From: Promicromonospora iranensis
GTDB taxonomy: Bacteria; Actinomycetota; Actinomycetes; Actinomycetales; Cellulomonadaceae
Assembly: GCF_028994775.1 (NCBI RefSeq)
Contig: NZ_JAJQMN010000022.1
Span: 1-53,027, forward strand
Reading direction: 5' to 3'
Length of the DNA: 53,027 nt
The notes under the pieces: generated by a model
What the model saw: only the letters and a program-made list of their open reading frames with translations
Databases searched by the model: none
Told to the model about the DNA's origin: nothing
Translations under genes and position numbers: made by a program
Part shown: piece by piece, positions 35,396-43,661 of the stretch
Layout: every line of letters begins with the position of its first letter
How positions within the stretch are numbered: position 1 is the first letter of the stretch

Positions 35396-36532
35396 TCAGG
35401 CGTCCGAACCCGTCCGGGACGCGAGCAGACGGCGGAACGACGTGAGCCGGGCCGCGCGGGCCGGTCGCTCGTCCTCCGGGGAGGCCTCGATCCAGTCGTC
35501 GAGCGCGCAGTCCGGGGCGTCGGCAAGGTGGGTGCAGCCCCGCGGGCACTCCTGGGCCACCTCGTCGAGGTCGTCGAACGCCCGCAGCAGATGGGACACC
35601 TCGACGTGGGCGAGACCGAACGAGCGCACGCCCGGGGTGTCGATCACCCAGCCGTCGAAGGCATCGGCGGATGAGCCCTCCGTGACCGCGACGGGCAATG
35701 GCAGGGCCACCGCGGAGGTCGACGTGTGCCGGCCCCGGCCCGTCACGTCGTTGACCACGCCGGTCGCGCGCTTGGCGGCCGGCACCAGGGCGTTGATCAG
35801 CGTCGACTTGCCGACCCCTGAGTGGCCCACCAGAACCGAGACCAGGCCCCGCAGCCGCTCGCGGACCTCCTCGACGGACTCGGGCACCAGGACCATGCCG
35901 CCGGCCGTCTGGCCGGCGCTGTTCGCGCCGTCGGTCTCGTCGTCCGACGGCGCGCGCTGGGTCACGACGACCTCGACACCGAGCGGCTCGTAGAGCGCGC
36001 GCAGCTCGTCGGGGGAGGCCAGGTCGGCCTTCGTCAGGCAGAGGAGCACCGACATGCCGGCGTCGTAGGCGGCGACGACGCAGCGGTCGATCATGCCGGT
36101 CCGCGGCTCGGGCTGGGCCAGCGCCGTGACGATGACCAGCTGGTCCGCGTTGGCGACGACGATCCGCTCGTACGGGTCGGTGTCGTCAGCGGTGCGGCGC
36201 AGCGTCGAGGTGCGCTCCTGGATGCGCACGATGCGCGCGAGAGAGCCGTCGCCACCCGACACGTCGCCCACGACGTCCACCCGGTCGCCCACGACCACCC
36301 GGGTGCGGGTCAGCTCCCGGGCCTTCATGGCGGTCACGATCTTCTCGCCGGACGTGCCGTCGCCGCTGTCGTCGGGATCCTTGACCAGGAGCGTGTACCG
36401 CCCGCGGTCCACACCGGTGACCAGGCCGGTCACGGCGTCCGAGTGCTCGGGGCGCTGCTTGGTCCGGGGGCGCGAGCCGCGCTTGGACGGGCGGGAACGG
36501 AAGTCCGACTCGTCGATGTCACGGCGGCCCAT
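35396..36532 (-). CDS. rsgA: Ribosome small-subunit-dependent GTPase RsgA
   Basis: 378 residues. N-terminal OB-fold (GLVTGVDRGRYTLLV), then a circularly permuted GTPase with the motifs in the order G4 (LTKADL), G1 (GHSGVGKST), G3 (DTPG), and a C-terminal zinc site with CPRGCTH and CALDDW. RsgA checks late 30S maturation. Its start lies 27 bp after the aroA stop, so they form one transcription unit with endonuclease V. The N-terminal 30 residues are basic, as in other actinobacteria. Confidence 0.95.
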   Translation of the reverse strand: MGRRDIDESDFRSRPSKRGSRPRTKQRPEHSDAVTGLVTGVDRGRYTLLVKDPDDSGDGTSGEKIVTAMKARELTRTRVVVGDRVDVVGDVSGGDGSLARIVRIQERTSTLRRTADDTDPYERIVVANADQLVIVTALAQPEPRTGMIDRCVVAAYDAGMSVLLCLTKADLASPDELRALYEPLGVEVVVTQRAPSDDETDGANSAGQTAGGMVLVPESVEEVRERLRGLVSVLVGHSGVGKSTLINALVPAAKRATGVVNDVTGRGRHTSTSAVALPLPVAVTEGSSADAFDGWVIDTPGVRSFGLAHVEVSHLLRAFDDLDEVAQECPRGCTHLADAPDCALDDWIEASPEDERPARAARLTSFRRLLASRTGSDA

Positions 36533-36559
36533 CAGGCGGGCCCCATCAGCAGACGCCCA

Positions 36560-37885
36560 TCAGGCAGCCGCACCGAGCATGCCGAGCCACATGCCCGTGA
36601 AGTCGGGCAGAGTCTTCGCCGTCGTGCCGACGTTCTCCACCAGCACCCCCGGCACACGCAGCCCGAGCAGCGCGGCGGACGTCGCCATGCGATGGTCGGC
36701 GTACGTGCGCACGACGTCGCCGTGCAACGGCCGGGGTGTGATCACCAGGCCGTCGCGGGTCTCCTCGGCCCGCCCACCGAGCCGCGTGATCTCGCGGGCG
36801 AGCGCCGACAGCCGGTCGGTCTCGTGGCCCCGCAGGTGTGCGATCCCGCGCAGCCTGGAGGGGGAGTCCGCCAGCGCGGCCAGCGCGGCGAACGTGGGCG
36901 CGAGCTCGCCGGCGGCGCGCAGGTCGACGTCGATGCCGTGCACCTCGCCCGTCCCCGTCACGGAGAGGACCCCGTCGGCCAGGGTGTAGCTGCCGCCCAT
37001 CCGCTCCAGCAGCTCGGGGACCATGGCGCCGGGCTGCGTGGTCAGGGTCGGCCAGCCCGGGATGCGCACGGTGCCGCCCGCCACGAGCGCGGAGGCGAGG
37101 AACGGCGCCGCGTTGGACAGGTCGGGCTCGACGCGGACGTCGCGGGCCGCGATGGGCCCGGGGGAGACGTCCCACATGCCGTCGCGGGAGTCGTCGACCA
37201 CCACGCCGACGTCGCGCAGGGTGGCGACCGTCATCTCGATGTGCGGCAGGCTCGGCAGCGTGGCGCCGATGTGTCGCAGGGTGAGGCCGCGCTCGAAGCG
37301 GGCCGCGGCGAGCAGGAGCCCGGAGACGAACTGCGAGGATTTCGAGGCGTCGACGTCGACGGCGCCGCCCGGCACGCTGCCCCGGCCCTCCACGGTGAAC
37401 GGAAGGTGGCTCGGCAGCACCGCGGGGTCAGAGCCGCCCGCGGGGTCGTGCACCATGATCCCGAGGGTGCGCAGCGCCGCGAGGACGGGGAGCATCGGCC
37501 GGACGCGGGCCTCGGGGTCGCCGTCGAACCGGACCGGTCCGTCGGCGAGCGCCGCGAACGGGGGCAGGAACCGCATGACGGTGCCGGCCAGGCCGGTGTC
37601 GACGTCGGTGTCGCCGGTGACGGGGCCGGGCGTCACGTGGAGCGTGCTGGGGTGGTCGCCCTCCTCGATGCGCGCGCCCAGGGCGCGCAGCGCGCTGATC
37701 ATGAGGTCGGCGTCCCGGCTGCGCAGGGCGCCGCGCAGGGTGCCGGGTCCGTCCGCGAGCGCGGCGAGCACCAGGAGCCGGTTGGTGAGCGACTTGCTGC
37801 CGGGTATCTCGACCGTCGCGTCCAGCGGGGCGCCGGCGAGCGGCGCCTCCCATGTCGGTGCGGGCGCGGTGGTAGAGGAAGTCAT
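36560..37885 (-). CDS. aroA: 3-phosphoshikimate 1-carboxyvinyltransferase (EPSP synthase)
   Basis: 441 residues. GSKSLTNR (Lys31 binds PEP), [13 protein letters not shown] (phosphate loop, actinobacterial variant of NAGT), SSQFVSGLL, and the ending DFTGMWL are visible. It catalyses the sixth step of the shikimate pathway, from shikimate-3-phosphate and PEP to EPSP. The length is normal (E. coli 427). Gene order aroA-rsgA is conserved in mycobacteria. ATG 37885 with a weak RBS (GAAGTC). Confidence 0.96.
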   Translation of the reverse strand: MTSSTTAPAPTWEAPLAGAPLDATVEIPGSKSLTNRLLVLAALADGPGTLRGALRSRDADLMISALRALGARIEEGDHPSTLHVTPGPVTGDTDVDTGLAGTVMRFLPPFAALADGPVRFDGDPEARVRPMLPVLAALRTLGIMVHDPAGGSDPAVLPSHLPFTVEGRGSVPGGAVDVDASKSSQFVSGLLLAAARFERGLTLRHIGATLPSLPHIEMTVATLRDVGVVVDDSRDGMWDVSPGPIAARDVRVEPDLSNAAPFLASALVAGGTVRIPGWPTLTTQPGAMVPELLERMGGSYTLADGVLSVTGTGEVHGIDVDLRAAGELAPTFAALAALADSPSRLRGIAHLRGHETDRLSALAREITRLGGRAEETRDGLVITPRPLHGDVVRTYADHRMATSAALLGLRVPGVLVENVGTTAKTLPDFTGMWLGMLGAAA

Positions 37886-37985
37886 GTGCCGAGATTATCG
37901 CGGACCGCGCCGGAGCAGCGGCTCGTGCCAGACGCCGGTTCGGACGCGGGGCGCCCGGTCGGCCGGCGCGGCCGAGCCGAGTGGC

Positions 37986-38459
37986 TCAGGCCTCGGCGCG
38001 GGCTGCCTTCGCCTCCGCGCGGGCGGTACGAGCCTGCTGGACACGCCACGACAGTCCGGGCCGGCCCTCGAGGTCGGCGCCTGCGATAAGAGCGGCGCCC
38101 ACGGAGGCGAGGGTGTGCAGGAACCGGTCCGTGCGGAGGGGACGCTCCTCCTTGGGGGCGGTGAAGGGCTGGTTCACCACGGCGAGCGGCAGCGTGAGCA
38201 GCGCCAGCGCCAGGGCGGACGCCCGCGGCGCCTTGCCCAGCGCGAGCAGGGTGCCCGCGGTGGCGGTGGCGATGCCGTGCGCCCGGACGAGCGTGGTCAC
38301 CTGCTTCTCGCTGAGCGGCTCGGCGCCCAGCGCCTGGGTGGCGAGGGTGGACCCGGTCTTGGCCGCGGCCACGTGCTCGCTCGGGTTCCGGGCAGCCTGC
38401 ACGCCGTCGTAGATGAACGAGGAGGCCAGAAGGGGTCGCGCGATGTGTCGAAGCAGCAT
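37986..38459 (-). CDS. DoxX-family membrane protein
   Basis: 157 residues, ATG at 38459 after GGTGGAGG; a longer in-frame form starts at 38528. Opens MLLRHIARPLLASSFIYDGV, with four membrane helices (about 5-20, 65-85, 90-105 and 120-140). DoxX proteins in mycobacteria are linked to thiol-redox (SodA, thiosulfate sulfurtransferase, mycothiol) defence. The gene is divergent from the SigR region, so shared redox control is possible. Confidence 0.85.
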   Translation of the reverse strand: MLLRHIARPLLASSFIYDGVQAARNPSEHVAAAKTGSTLATQALGAEPLSEKQVTTLVRAHGIATATAGTLLALGKAPRASALALALLTLPLAVVNQPFTAPKEERPLRTDRFLHTLASVGAALIAGADLEGRPGLSWRVQQARTARAEAKAARAEA

Positions 38460-38567
38460 GCCTCCACCTTGGCAGATGAGGGCGGCGAACGCAGCAGGAT
38501 GGCGGTACGGGATCCTGTTCCGGTGCACCGTGTGGTGGGGACCTGAGCAATGGTCCGTGCCACACCG

Positions 38568-38593
38568 GGAATTCGACGTCGGGAGTGCGGGTT
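38568..38593 (+). promoter_or_regulatory. SigR/SigH-type promoter GGAAT-N18-GTT
   Basis: GGAAT (38568-38572) and GTT (38591-38593) are 18 bp apart, exactly the consensus for SigR/SigH. It lies upstream of sigR, so SigR activates its own synthesis. A second constitutive -10, TAGGCT (38874-38879), is 8 bp before the ATG at 38888. Confidence 0.8.
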
Positions 38594-38629
38594 GAACCCG
38601 TCGTGGAGCGATGCCTCGAGAAGGATCCG

Positions 38630-38887
38630 GTGAAGAGCAGGGTGATCGACACGGTGACAGATTCAGCGACCAGCATGGTGACCAGCGGGTCCGCCGGCGC
38701 GGTGGTGGGTGCGACCGCAGGCCCGACGGCGGGCGCGCAGCCTGCGCCCGTCATGTTCGGAGCGGTCCCGGCACACCTCCTCGACACCGGTGTGGACGCG
38801 GTCCTGGCGACGGCGAAGTCCAACGCGGACGCTCTGTCGGCGGCCCTGGCGAACACCGGGTGGCCGACGCGGCTAGGCTCAAGTGCG
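38630..38887 (+). other. Open in-frame upstream extension of sigR (possible SigR' isoform)
   Basis: From GTG 38630 (RBS GAGAAGGA at 38620) to 38887 the sigR frame stays open, adding 86 residues. The sequence is Ala/Gly/Thr-rich ([20 protein letters not shown]), unlike a domain. Transcripts from the SigR promoter at about 38598 would include it, whereas TAGGCT-derived ones would not. This parallels Streptomyces SigR', a longer, unstable form made under stress. Position and openness are seen; the isoform is inference. Confidence 0.5.
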
Positions 38888-39682
38888 ATGACTGACACTT
38901 CCCGCGAGCAGAACACGGGTGCTGACGAGATCGGCACCGATGCCGGGGCGCGCCCCGACAACAACGCGAGCGAGGGTGTTGTCGGTACCACGGAAGAGAC
39001 CGCGGCCGAGAGCACCACTGAGCCCAGCGCTGTGACCAGGCCCGGAACCACCGGCGAGGGCAGCGCCGACGAGGGTACCGAGCGCTCCCCGCAGGAGGAG
39101 GACGCGACGGCCCGCGCCGCGCGCTTCGAGCGGGACGCGCTCCAGTACCTCGACCAGCTGTACTCCGCGGCGCTGCGCATGACGCGCAACCCCGCTGACG
39201 CCGAGGACCTGGTGCAGGAGACGTTCGCCAAGGCGTTCGCGGCGTTCCACCAGTACCGGCCGGGCACCAACCTGAAGGCCTGGCTGTACCGCATCCTCAC
39301 GAACACCTTCATCAACAGCTACCGCAAGAAGCAGCGGGAGCCGCAGCAGTCCCAGGCGGAGGACGTCGAGGACTGGCAGATCGCGCGCGCCGCGTCGCAC
39401 ACCTCGCGCGGCCTGCGCTCGGCCGAGGCCGAGGCGCTGGACCGGCTGCCGGACAGTGATGTGAAGCGGGCGCTCGCCGAGCTCCCGGAGGACCGTCGGA
39501 TGGTCGTGTACTACGCCGACGTCGAGGGCTTCCCCTACAAGGAGATCGCGGAGATCATGGGAACTCCGATCGGGACCGTGATGTCCCGGCTCCACCGCGG
39601 ACGACGGCAGCTGCGTGAGCTCCTCGCCGACTATGCCGCCCAGCGAGGACTCGTCAGCCAGGCGCCCGGAGGTGCGCAGTGA
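38888..39682 (+). CDS. sigR: ECF sigma factor SigR/SigH (thiol-oxidative stress)
   Basis: 264 residues from ATG 38888. An acidic Thr/Glu-rich N-terminal stretch (about 75 residues) is followed by sigma region 2 ([45 protein letters not shown]) and sigma 4 ([37 protein letters not shown]). It is released from RsrA on disulfide stress and transcribes thioredoxin and mycothiol genes. The rsrA GTG overlaps its stop by 4 bp. A consensus self-promoter is upstream. Confidence 0.93.
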   Translation: MTDTSREQNTGADEIGTDAGARPDNNASEGVVGTTEETAAESTTEPSAVTRPGTTGEGSADEGTERSPQEEDATARAARFERDALQYLDQLYSAALRMTRNPADAEDLVQETFAKAFAAFHQYRPGTNLKAWLYRILTNTFINSYRKKQREPQQSQAEDVEDWQIARAASHTSRGLRSAEAEALDRLPDSDVKRALAELPEDRRMVVYYADVEGFPYKEIAEIMGTPIGTVMSRLHRGRRQLRELLADYAAQRGLVSQAPGGAQ

Positions 39683-39954
39683 ACAACATCGAACCGATCC
39701 CGCACGACACGGCGGGTGAGTCGGAGTGCCAGCACGCACTGAAGCACCTGTACGAGTACCTGGACTCCGAGATGACGCCGGAGGACGAGCAGCGCATGCG
39801 CGCGCACGTCGCCCACTGCTCGCCGTGCCTGGCGGAGCTGAGCGTCGAGGACCTCGTGAAGCAGCTGGTGCGCCGCTCCTGCAGCGAACGGGCGCCGGAG
39901 ACGCTGCGCGTGCGTATCCACGAGCAGCTGACGGTCATGACCGTCGCCGAGTGA
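39679..39954 (+). CDS. rsrA: Zinc-binding anti-sigma factor RsrA/RshA
   Basis: 91 residues, GTG inside the sigR stop. Zinc/redox residues are Cys17, His43, Cys47 and Cys50 (HVAHCSPC), and a further Cys68; each is shifted by exactly six residues from the Streptomyces RsrA (Cys11, His37, Cys41, Cys44, Cys62). Under reducing conditions it binds SigR; oxidation forms a disulfide and frees it. No membrane helix. Confidence 0.93.
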   Translation: MNNIEPIPHDTAGESECQHALKHLYEYLDSEMTPEDEQRMRAHVAHCSPCLAELSVEDLVKQLVRRSCSERAPETLRVRIHEQLTVMTVAE

Positions 39955-39997
39955 CGACGTCCGGCTGACGGTGCCGGTCTGAGGCAGGCGGGCATGA

Positions 39998-40034
39998 CGA
40001 AGGGCCGGGACCCGATGGGTTCCGGCCCTTTCGT
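39998..40034. terminator. Strong terminator after sigR-rsrA
   Basis: The stem AAGGGCCGG/CCGGCCCTT with an inner ACCC-GAT-GGGT forms a long hairpin 44 bp after rsrA, ending CCCTTTCG. It also sits downstream of the leftward bL37 gene, so it can serve both sides. Confidence 0.85.
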
Positions 40035-40080
40035 GTGCCCCGCTGGGCGGCTCACGGTCCTGACGGACGGATGAGCCTGC

Positions 40081-40155
40081 TCAGGCGTTGGGACGCTTGC
40101 CGTGGTTGGCAGCCGAGCCCTTGCGGCTACGGCGCTTGCGACCGCGCTTGCTCAT
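40081..40155 (-). CDS. 50S ribosomal protein bL37
   Basis: 24 residues. ATG at 40155 follows TCAGGAGACACC. It begins MSKRGRKRRSRKGS, is very rich in Arg and Lys, and ends ANHGKRPNA, which matches the tiny actinobacterial ribosomal protein found in mycobacterial 70S structures. Gene symbol in use is rplJJ-like only in some databases, so left blank. Sits alone between the rsrA terminator and a DUF4097 gene. Confidence 0.85.
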   Translation of the reverse strand: MSKRGRKRRSRKGSAANHGKRPNA

Positions 40156-40266
40156 GGGTGTCTCCTGACAGGTGACGGAATGAATGGCTCCATGATCCCA
40201 CAGATCGTGGGCTTGTCCGTTCGTCCGGGATCGTGCCGCCGCGGTCAAGGGGTTGCCCGGTCGTAG

Positions 40267-40309
40267 AACGCGATATATCGTGTCTGAGGTCAACGCGATA
40301 TATCGTGTC
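40267..40309. promoter_or_regulatory. Two identical 18-bp palindromic operators, period 25 bp
   Basis: AACGCGATATATCGTGTC occurs at 40267-40284 and 40292-40309. Each has a perfect core, CGATATATCG. They lie 46-88 bp upstream of the first DUF4097 gene. AT-rich palindromes of this form are PadR-type operators; a PadR gene is the second gene of this operon, so autorepression is likely. Confidence 0.7.
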
Positions 40310-40354
40310 CCGCAGCGAGCGCCCGAAGTCCAGCCACGAGCACCGGAGGAAGCC

Positions 40355-41224
40355 ATGAGCGCAGACAGCTGGACCGTCACCGGTCCACAGACCATCGAGC
40401 TCGAGGGCGTGACCACGGTCGACGCCCACGTCGTCGACGGCCGCCTCGACATCGTGGCGCACGACGAGCCGGTGGCCCGGGTGGAGGTGCACTCCGTCGA
40501 GGGCAGGTCCCTCGAGGTGCGCCTCGTGGACGGCCGCCTGGTGATCGAGCACGAGAGCGGCCTGTCGGGCTGGGGCTCGTTCGTGAAGCGGTTCGCGGAC
40601 TTCGGCGGCAAGGCTCGCGCGGACATCCACGTGGCGGTCCCGGCCGGCACCACGGTGCGGCTCGGCACGGTCCGCGGTGAGGGACTTCTCGCCGGCACGA
40701 CGGCGGGCGCGTCGGCATCCACCGTCTCCGGGTCCCTGCTGGTCTCGCGTACGGCCGGCGACCTCAAGCTGAACACCGTCTCCGGCGAGGTGACGGTGCG
40801 CGACCACGTCGGTGACGTCACGAGCAACACCGTCTCCGCCGACGTCGTGGTGAGCGCCTCCGCCGACTCCGTCGTGTCGTCCTCGGTCTCGGGCGACGTG
40901 ACGTTCGACCTGGTGACCCAGCCGCGTTCCGTCCGGGTCAACACCGTCTCCGGGAACATGCTCCTGCGGGTGCCGGACGAGCGGGCAGTCGAGGTGTCGG
41001 TGCAGAGCGTCAGCGGGCGCGTGACGCTGGGCGGCCTGCAGTTCACCGGTGGTGGCGGCTCGAAGGTCACCGGCGGCGACCGGACGGCAGGCCCGGGCGC
41101 CATGCACCTGCGGGTGACCGGGGTCTCGGGTGACGTCACGGTGATCGGCGGGCCGCAGGATGCCGCCGTCGCGGACGAGCCGGCCGGTGCGGTGCCCGCG
41201 GACCAGTCGCCCGTGGAGCTGTAG
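40355..41224 (+). CDS. DUF4097 beta-strand repeat protein (first copy)
   Basis: 289 residues, ATG after GGAGGA. Begins SADSWTVTGPQTIELEGVTT and consists of short beta repeats (ASTVSGSLLVSRTAGDLKLN, VSADVVVSASADSVVSSSVS), the DUF4097 'toastrack' solenoid. No signal peptide or membrane helix, so cytoplasmic. The second copy, after padR, starts SWSVAAPQTIEV, clearly a paralogue. Toastrack proteins are thought to be scaffolds or sensors; the ligand is unknown. The PadR GTG overlaps its stop. Confidence 0.88.
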   Translation: MSADSWTVTGPQTIELEGVTTVDAHVVDGRLDIVAHDEPVARVEVHSVEGRSLEVRLVDGRLVIEHESGLSGWGSFVKRFADFGGKARADIHVAVPAGTTVRLGTVRGEGLLAGTTAGASASTVSGSLLVSRTAGDLKLNTVSGEVTVRDHVGDVTSNTVSADVVVSASADSVVSSSVSGDVTFDLVTQPRSVRVNTVSGNMLLRVPDERAVEVSVQSVSGRVTLGGLQFTGGGGSKVTGGDRTAGPGAMHLRVTGVSGDVTVIGGPQDAAVADEPAGAVPADQSPVEL

Positions 41225-41898
41225 TGCCCCCGGTGTTCGCCCACGGGGAGCTGCGCCTGTACCTCCTGGTGCTGCTCCTGGACGGGCCCCGGCACGGGTA
41301 CGAGCTCATCACCGAGCTCACCCGGCGCTTCGGCGGCACCTACCGCCCCAGCGCCGGCACCATCTACCCGCGCCTCGCCCGGCTCGAGGAGGAGGGTCTG
41401 GTGCGCCGTTCGGTACCGGGCGAGCCCGGCTCACCGGGAACGGGCCGCAAGGCCACCTATGAGCTGACCCCGGCCGGCCGCGCGGAGATCGACGCCCGCT
41501 TCGAGGACGTCAAGCGTCTCGAGCGCAGCGTGGCCGAGACGGTGCGCAGCCTGGCGGACGAGGTGCGGGCGGACGTCCGCGACACGATGCGCGGCCTGCG
41601 CGCGGAGCTCGCCGCCGCCGCGCAGGAGGTCCGCACGCGGCCGCGGCCGGGCACGGCGCCCGACCCACGTCGCACGCAGTCCAACTCGCTGCGGCACGAC
41701 GCCGAGGCGGTCCTGCAGCGGTTCCGCAACGACGTCCTGGCCGACCTGCGCGAGGCCGACGTCGCCGGTACGGTGTCGGCGCTGACCGTGGAGACACTCC
41801 GTACCGTCCTCGACTCGGCACGGTCCGCGATCCGTGGGACGCTGCCGCACAGCACGACCTCTCCGCCGGGTCGTGCAGACCGCACCGAACCAGAGTGA
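41224..41898 (+). CDS. PadR-family transcriptional regulator
   Basis: 224 residues, GTG at 41224 overlapping the DUF4097 stop. LYLLVLLLDGPRHGYELITEL and TYRPSAGTIYPRLARLEEEGLV are the PadR winged helix; an unusually long Arg/Glu-rich helical tail (about 110-215, with EVRADVRDTMRGLRAELAAAAQ) gives the dimerisation/effector part. It likely binds the two operators before the operon. Between two DUF4097 paralogues, so it may respond to the same ligand. Confidence 0.92.
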   Translation: MPPVFAHGELRLYLLVLLLDGPRHGYELITELTRRFGGTYRPSAGTIYPRLARLEEEGLVRRSVPGEPGSPGTGRKATYELTPAGRAEIDARFEDVKRLERSVAETVRSLADEVRADVRDTMRGLRAELAAAAQEVRTRPRPGTAPDPRRTQSNSLRHDAEAVLQRFRNDVLADLREADVAGTVSALTVETLRTVLDSARSAIRGTLPHSTTSPPGRADRTEPE

Positions 41899-41975
41899 TG
41901 CCCGCTCCCTGTGCGGGTACCCATGAAGCCATCCCTGAACCACCCAGCAACGTCCCCAACGAACGGAGCACAGCG

Positions 41976-42773
41976 ATGACCACCGAGTCCTGGAGCGTGG
42001 CCGCCCCGCAGACCATCGAGGTAGGCGGCGCCTCGACCCTGATCGTCCGTCTGACCAACGGTCGCGCGGAGATCGTGGCAGACCCGAACCGCACGTCCGG
42101 CGCCCTCGTCGAAGTTCTCGAGGTCTCGGCGCGTCCGCTGCAGATCCTCGCCGAGCACGGCAACCTCCGGGTCGCCTACGACTTCCCCGGGCTCGAGGGC
42201 TTCGTGGACCGCTTCCGCGGGCTCAAGGACCAGGACGCCGCGGTGGTGCGGGTGACCGTGCCCGCCACGTCCGTGGTCGACGTCGCGACGGTCGGGGCCG
42301 AGGTGGTGGTGACCGGCTCGCAGTCTGGGGTCAACGTGAAGACCGCCGGCGGCGCGATCACCGTGACCGGCACCACCGGTTCCGTGACCACGAAGTCGGG
42401 CACGGGAGCGGTGACCGTCGCCGAGCACGCGGGTGACGTCGCGGTCTCGACCGTCTCGGGCACGGTGTCCGTGGTGGGCGCCCTGGGTCGGGTGTCCGTC
42501 CAGACGGTGTCCGGCGCAGTGGACGTCACCGCGATCGGCACCACGCCGCTCGTCAACGCCAAGACGGTCTCCGGCCCGGCCGCGGTCCAGCTCGACGCCG
42601 GCTCCCCGGTGAACCTCCGGGCCCGCAGCGTCACGGGCAAGGTGATGATCGACGGGGCACAGGCGACGTCCAGCGCGCAGCGCACCGTCGTCGTCGACCA
42701 CGCGGAGCCGGGGGCTGCGGCGTACATCTCGACCAACACGGTCTCGGGTACGGCCACGATCACCCGCGGCTGA
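41976..42773 (+). CDS. DUF4097 beta-strand repeat protein (second copy)
   Basis: 265 residues, ATG 41976 after CGGAGCACAGCG. Begins TESWSVAAPQTIEVGGASTL, a parallel of the first copy, followed by beta-repeat units such as TVSGTVSVVGALGRVSVQ and KTVSGPAAVQL. A region with LVEVLEVSARPLQILAEHGNL is more divergent. Likely the same fold as the first and a tandem duplicate separated by padR. Cytoplasmic. Function unknown. Confidence 0.87.
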   Translation: MTTESWSVAAPQTIEVGGASTLIVRLTNGRAEIVADPNRTSGALVEVLEVSARPLQILAEHGNLRVAYDFPGLEGFVDRFRGLKDQDAAVVRVTVPATSVVDVATVGAEVVVTGSQSGVNVKTAGGAITVTGTTGSVTTKSGTGAVTVAEHAGDVAVSTVSGTVSVVGALGRVSVQTVSGAVDVTAIGTTPLVNAKTVSGPAAVQLDAGSPVNLRARSVTGKVMIDGAQATSSAQRTVVVDHAEPGAAAYISTNTVSGTATITRG

Positions 42774-42788
42774 CCTCGCCCCTTCGCC

Positions 42789-42828
42789 GGTCGAGCCTGT
42801 CGAGACCTCGGTCTCGACAGGCTCGACC
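42789..42828. repeat. Perfect 19-bp-arm palindrome (REP-like)
   Basis: GGTCGAGCCTGTCGAGACC and its exact inverted copy are separated by a TC loop; arms are 42789-42807 and 42810-42828. It follows the second DUF4097 stop by 15 bp and can act as a terminator. Identical half-arms are present at 32949. GGTCGAGCCTGTCGAG-type repeats are frequent in Micrococcales genomes (general knowledge). Confidence 0.8.
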
Positions 42829-42915
42829 CACGTGTGGGCAGGGGGTGACGCCCTGCGGTTCCACTCCGGGCGCGTGCCTCGTTCCTCGGCCCACACCCTC
42901 CGCTGCACCTCCGGC

Positions 42916-43524
42916 TCAGGCGACCTCGTCCTGGGGGAGGCCCAGCCAGGCATGCCAGCCGGTGTGCAGCACGAGCCACGCCATCAGCCCGTAACCGGCC
43001 TGGCCGGGGTAGACGCCGCCGCTCTGTGCCAGGTCGGCGAGCCACTGCTCGTGCTGGGCCAGCGGCGTGTACGTGTCGACGTACGGCACCCGGCGCCGGC
43101 TCGCGACGTCGGCGAACGCGTCGGACAGCTCGGCGATCCGGTCACCCTCGGCGGGCATCCCGGGCGGCGGCCCGACGACGAACGTGGCCGTCCGGTTCGC
43201 GTCCGCGACGTCGAGGATGTTCGCCAGGTTCAGGCGCGAGCGCGCGACCGTGAGCCCGGAGGCGACGTCGTGCCGCCCCAGAGCCACCACCAGGCGGTTC
43301 TCGACCTCGGAGTCCGAGCCGAACCGCGCGGCCGTCTCCGCCTCCCAGCGGGCGCCGAGCTGCGTGCTGGTCTCGCCGGGCACGGCGAGGGTGAAGAGCA
43401 TGGCGGGCCGGGAGAAATGGGTGCGCGCGACGACGCGACCGGTCCAGCCCAGCGCACGAGCGTCTCCGACACCCGTGGCCAGCTCGTCACCGACGACGCA
43501 GATGCGCACCTCGCGATCCTGCAA
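42916..43524 (-). CDS. SGNH/GDSL-fold hydrolase-like protein with degenerate active site
   Basis: 202 residues, TTG at 43524 preceded by AAGGAG; longer ATG starts (43575, 43608) lack an RBS. The fold is recognisable: block I VVGDELATGVG (Glu14 instead of Ser), block III ALGRHD (instead of GxND), block V GGVYPGQAGY (Tyr172 where His is normal). Thus the three main catalytic blocks have replacements while the fold-forming glycines remain. It may have lost esterase activity, or carry a different one. No signal peptide. Convergent with the DUF4097 gene. Confidence 0.72.
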   Translation of the reverse strand: MQDREVRICVVGDELATGVGDARALGWTGRVVARTHFSRPAMLFTLAVPGETSTQLGARWEAETAARFGSDSEVENRLVVALGRHDVASGLTVARSRLNLANILDVADANRTATFVVGPPPGMPAEGDRIAELSDAFADVASRRRVPYVDTYTPLAQHEQWLADLAQSGGVYPGQAGYGLMAWLVLHTGWHAWLGLPQDEVA

Positions 43525-43661
43525 CGGACTCTCCTTGCCTGTTCCCGGCAGCCTGGCGGACGGCCGGTTCCCCATTGTGGTGCACGGACCGTGGCCGATC
43601 GGTGACAACGCGCCGACGCCTGTGCGCCCACGTCAGAACCAGAGACCTCTGAGCGGTGCCG

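Noticed and set aside
35822-38089. 755-residue + strand open frame over rsgA/aroA
   Set aside because: Low-complexity Arg/Gly/His-rich shadow; real genes are on the - strand.
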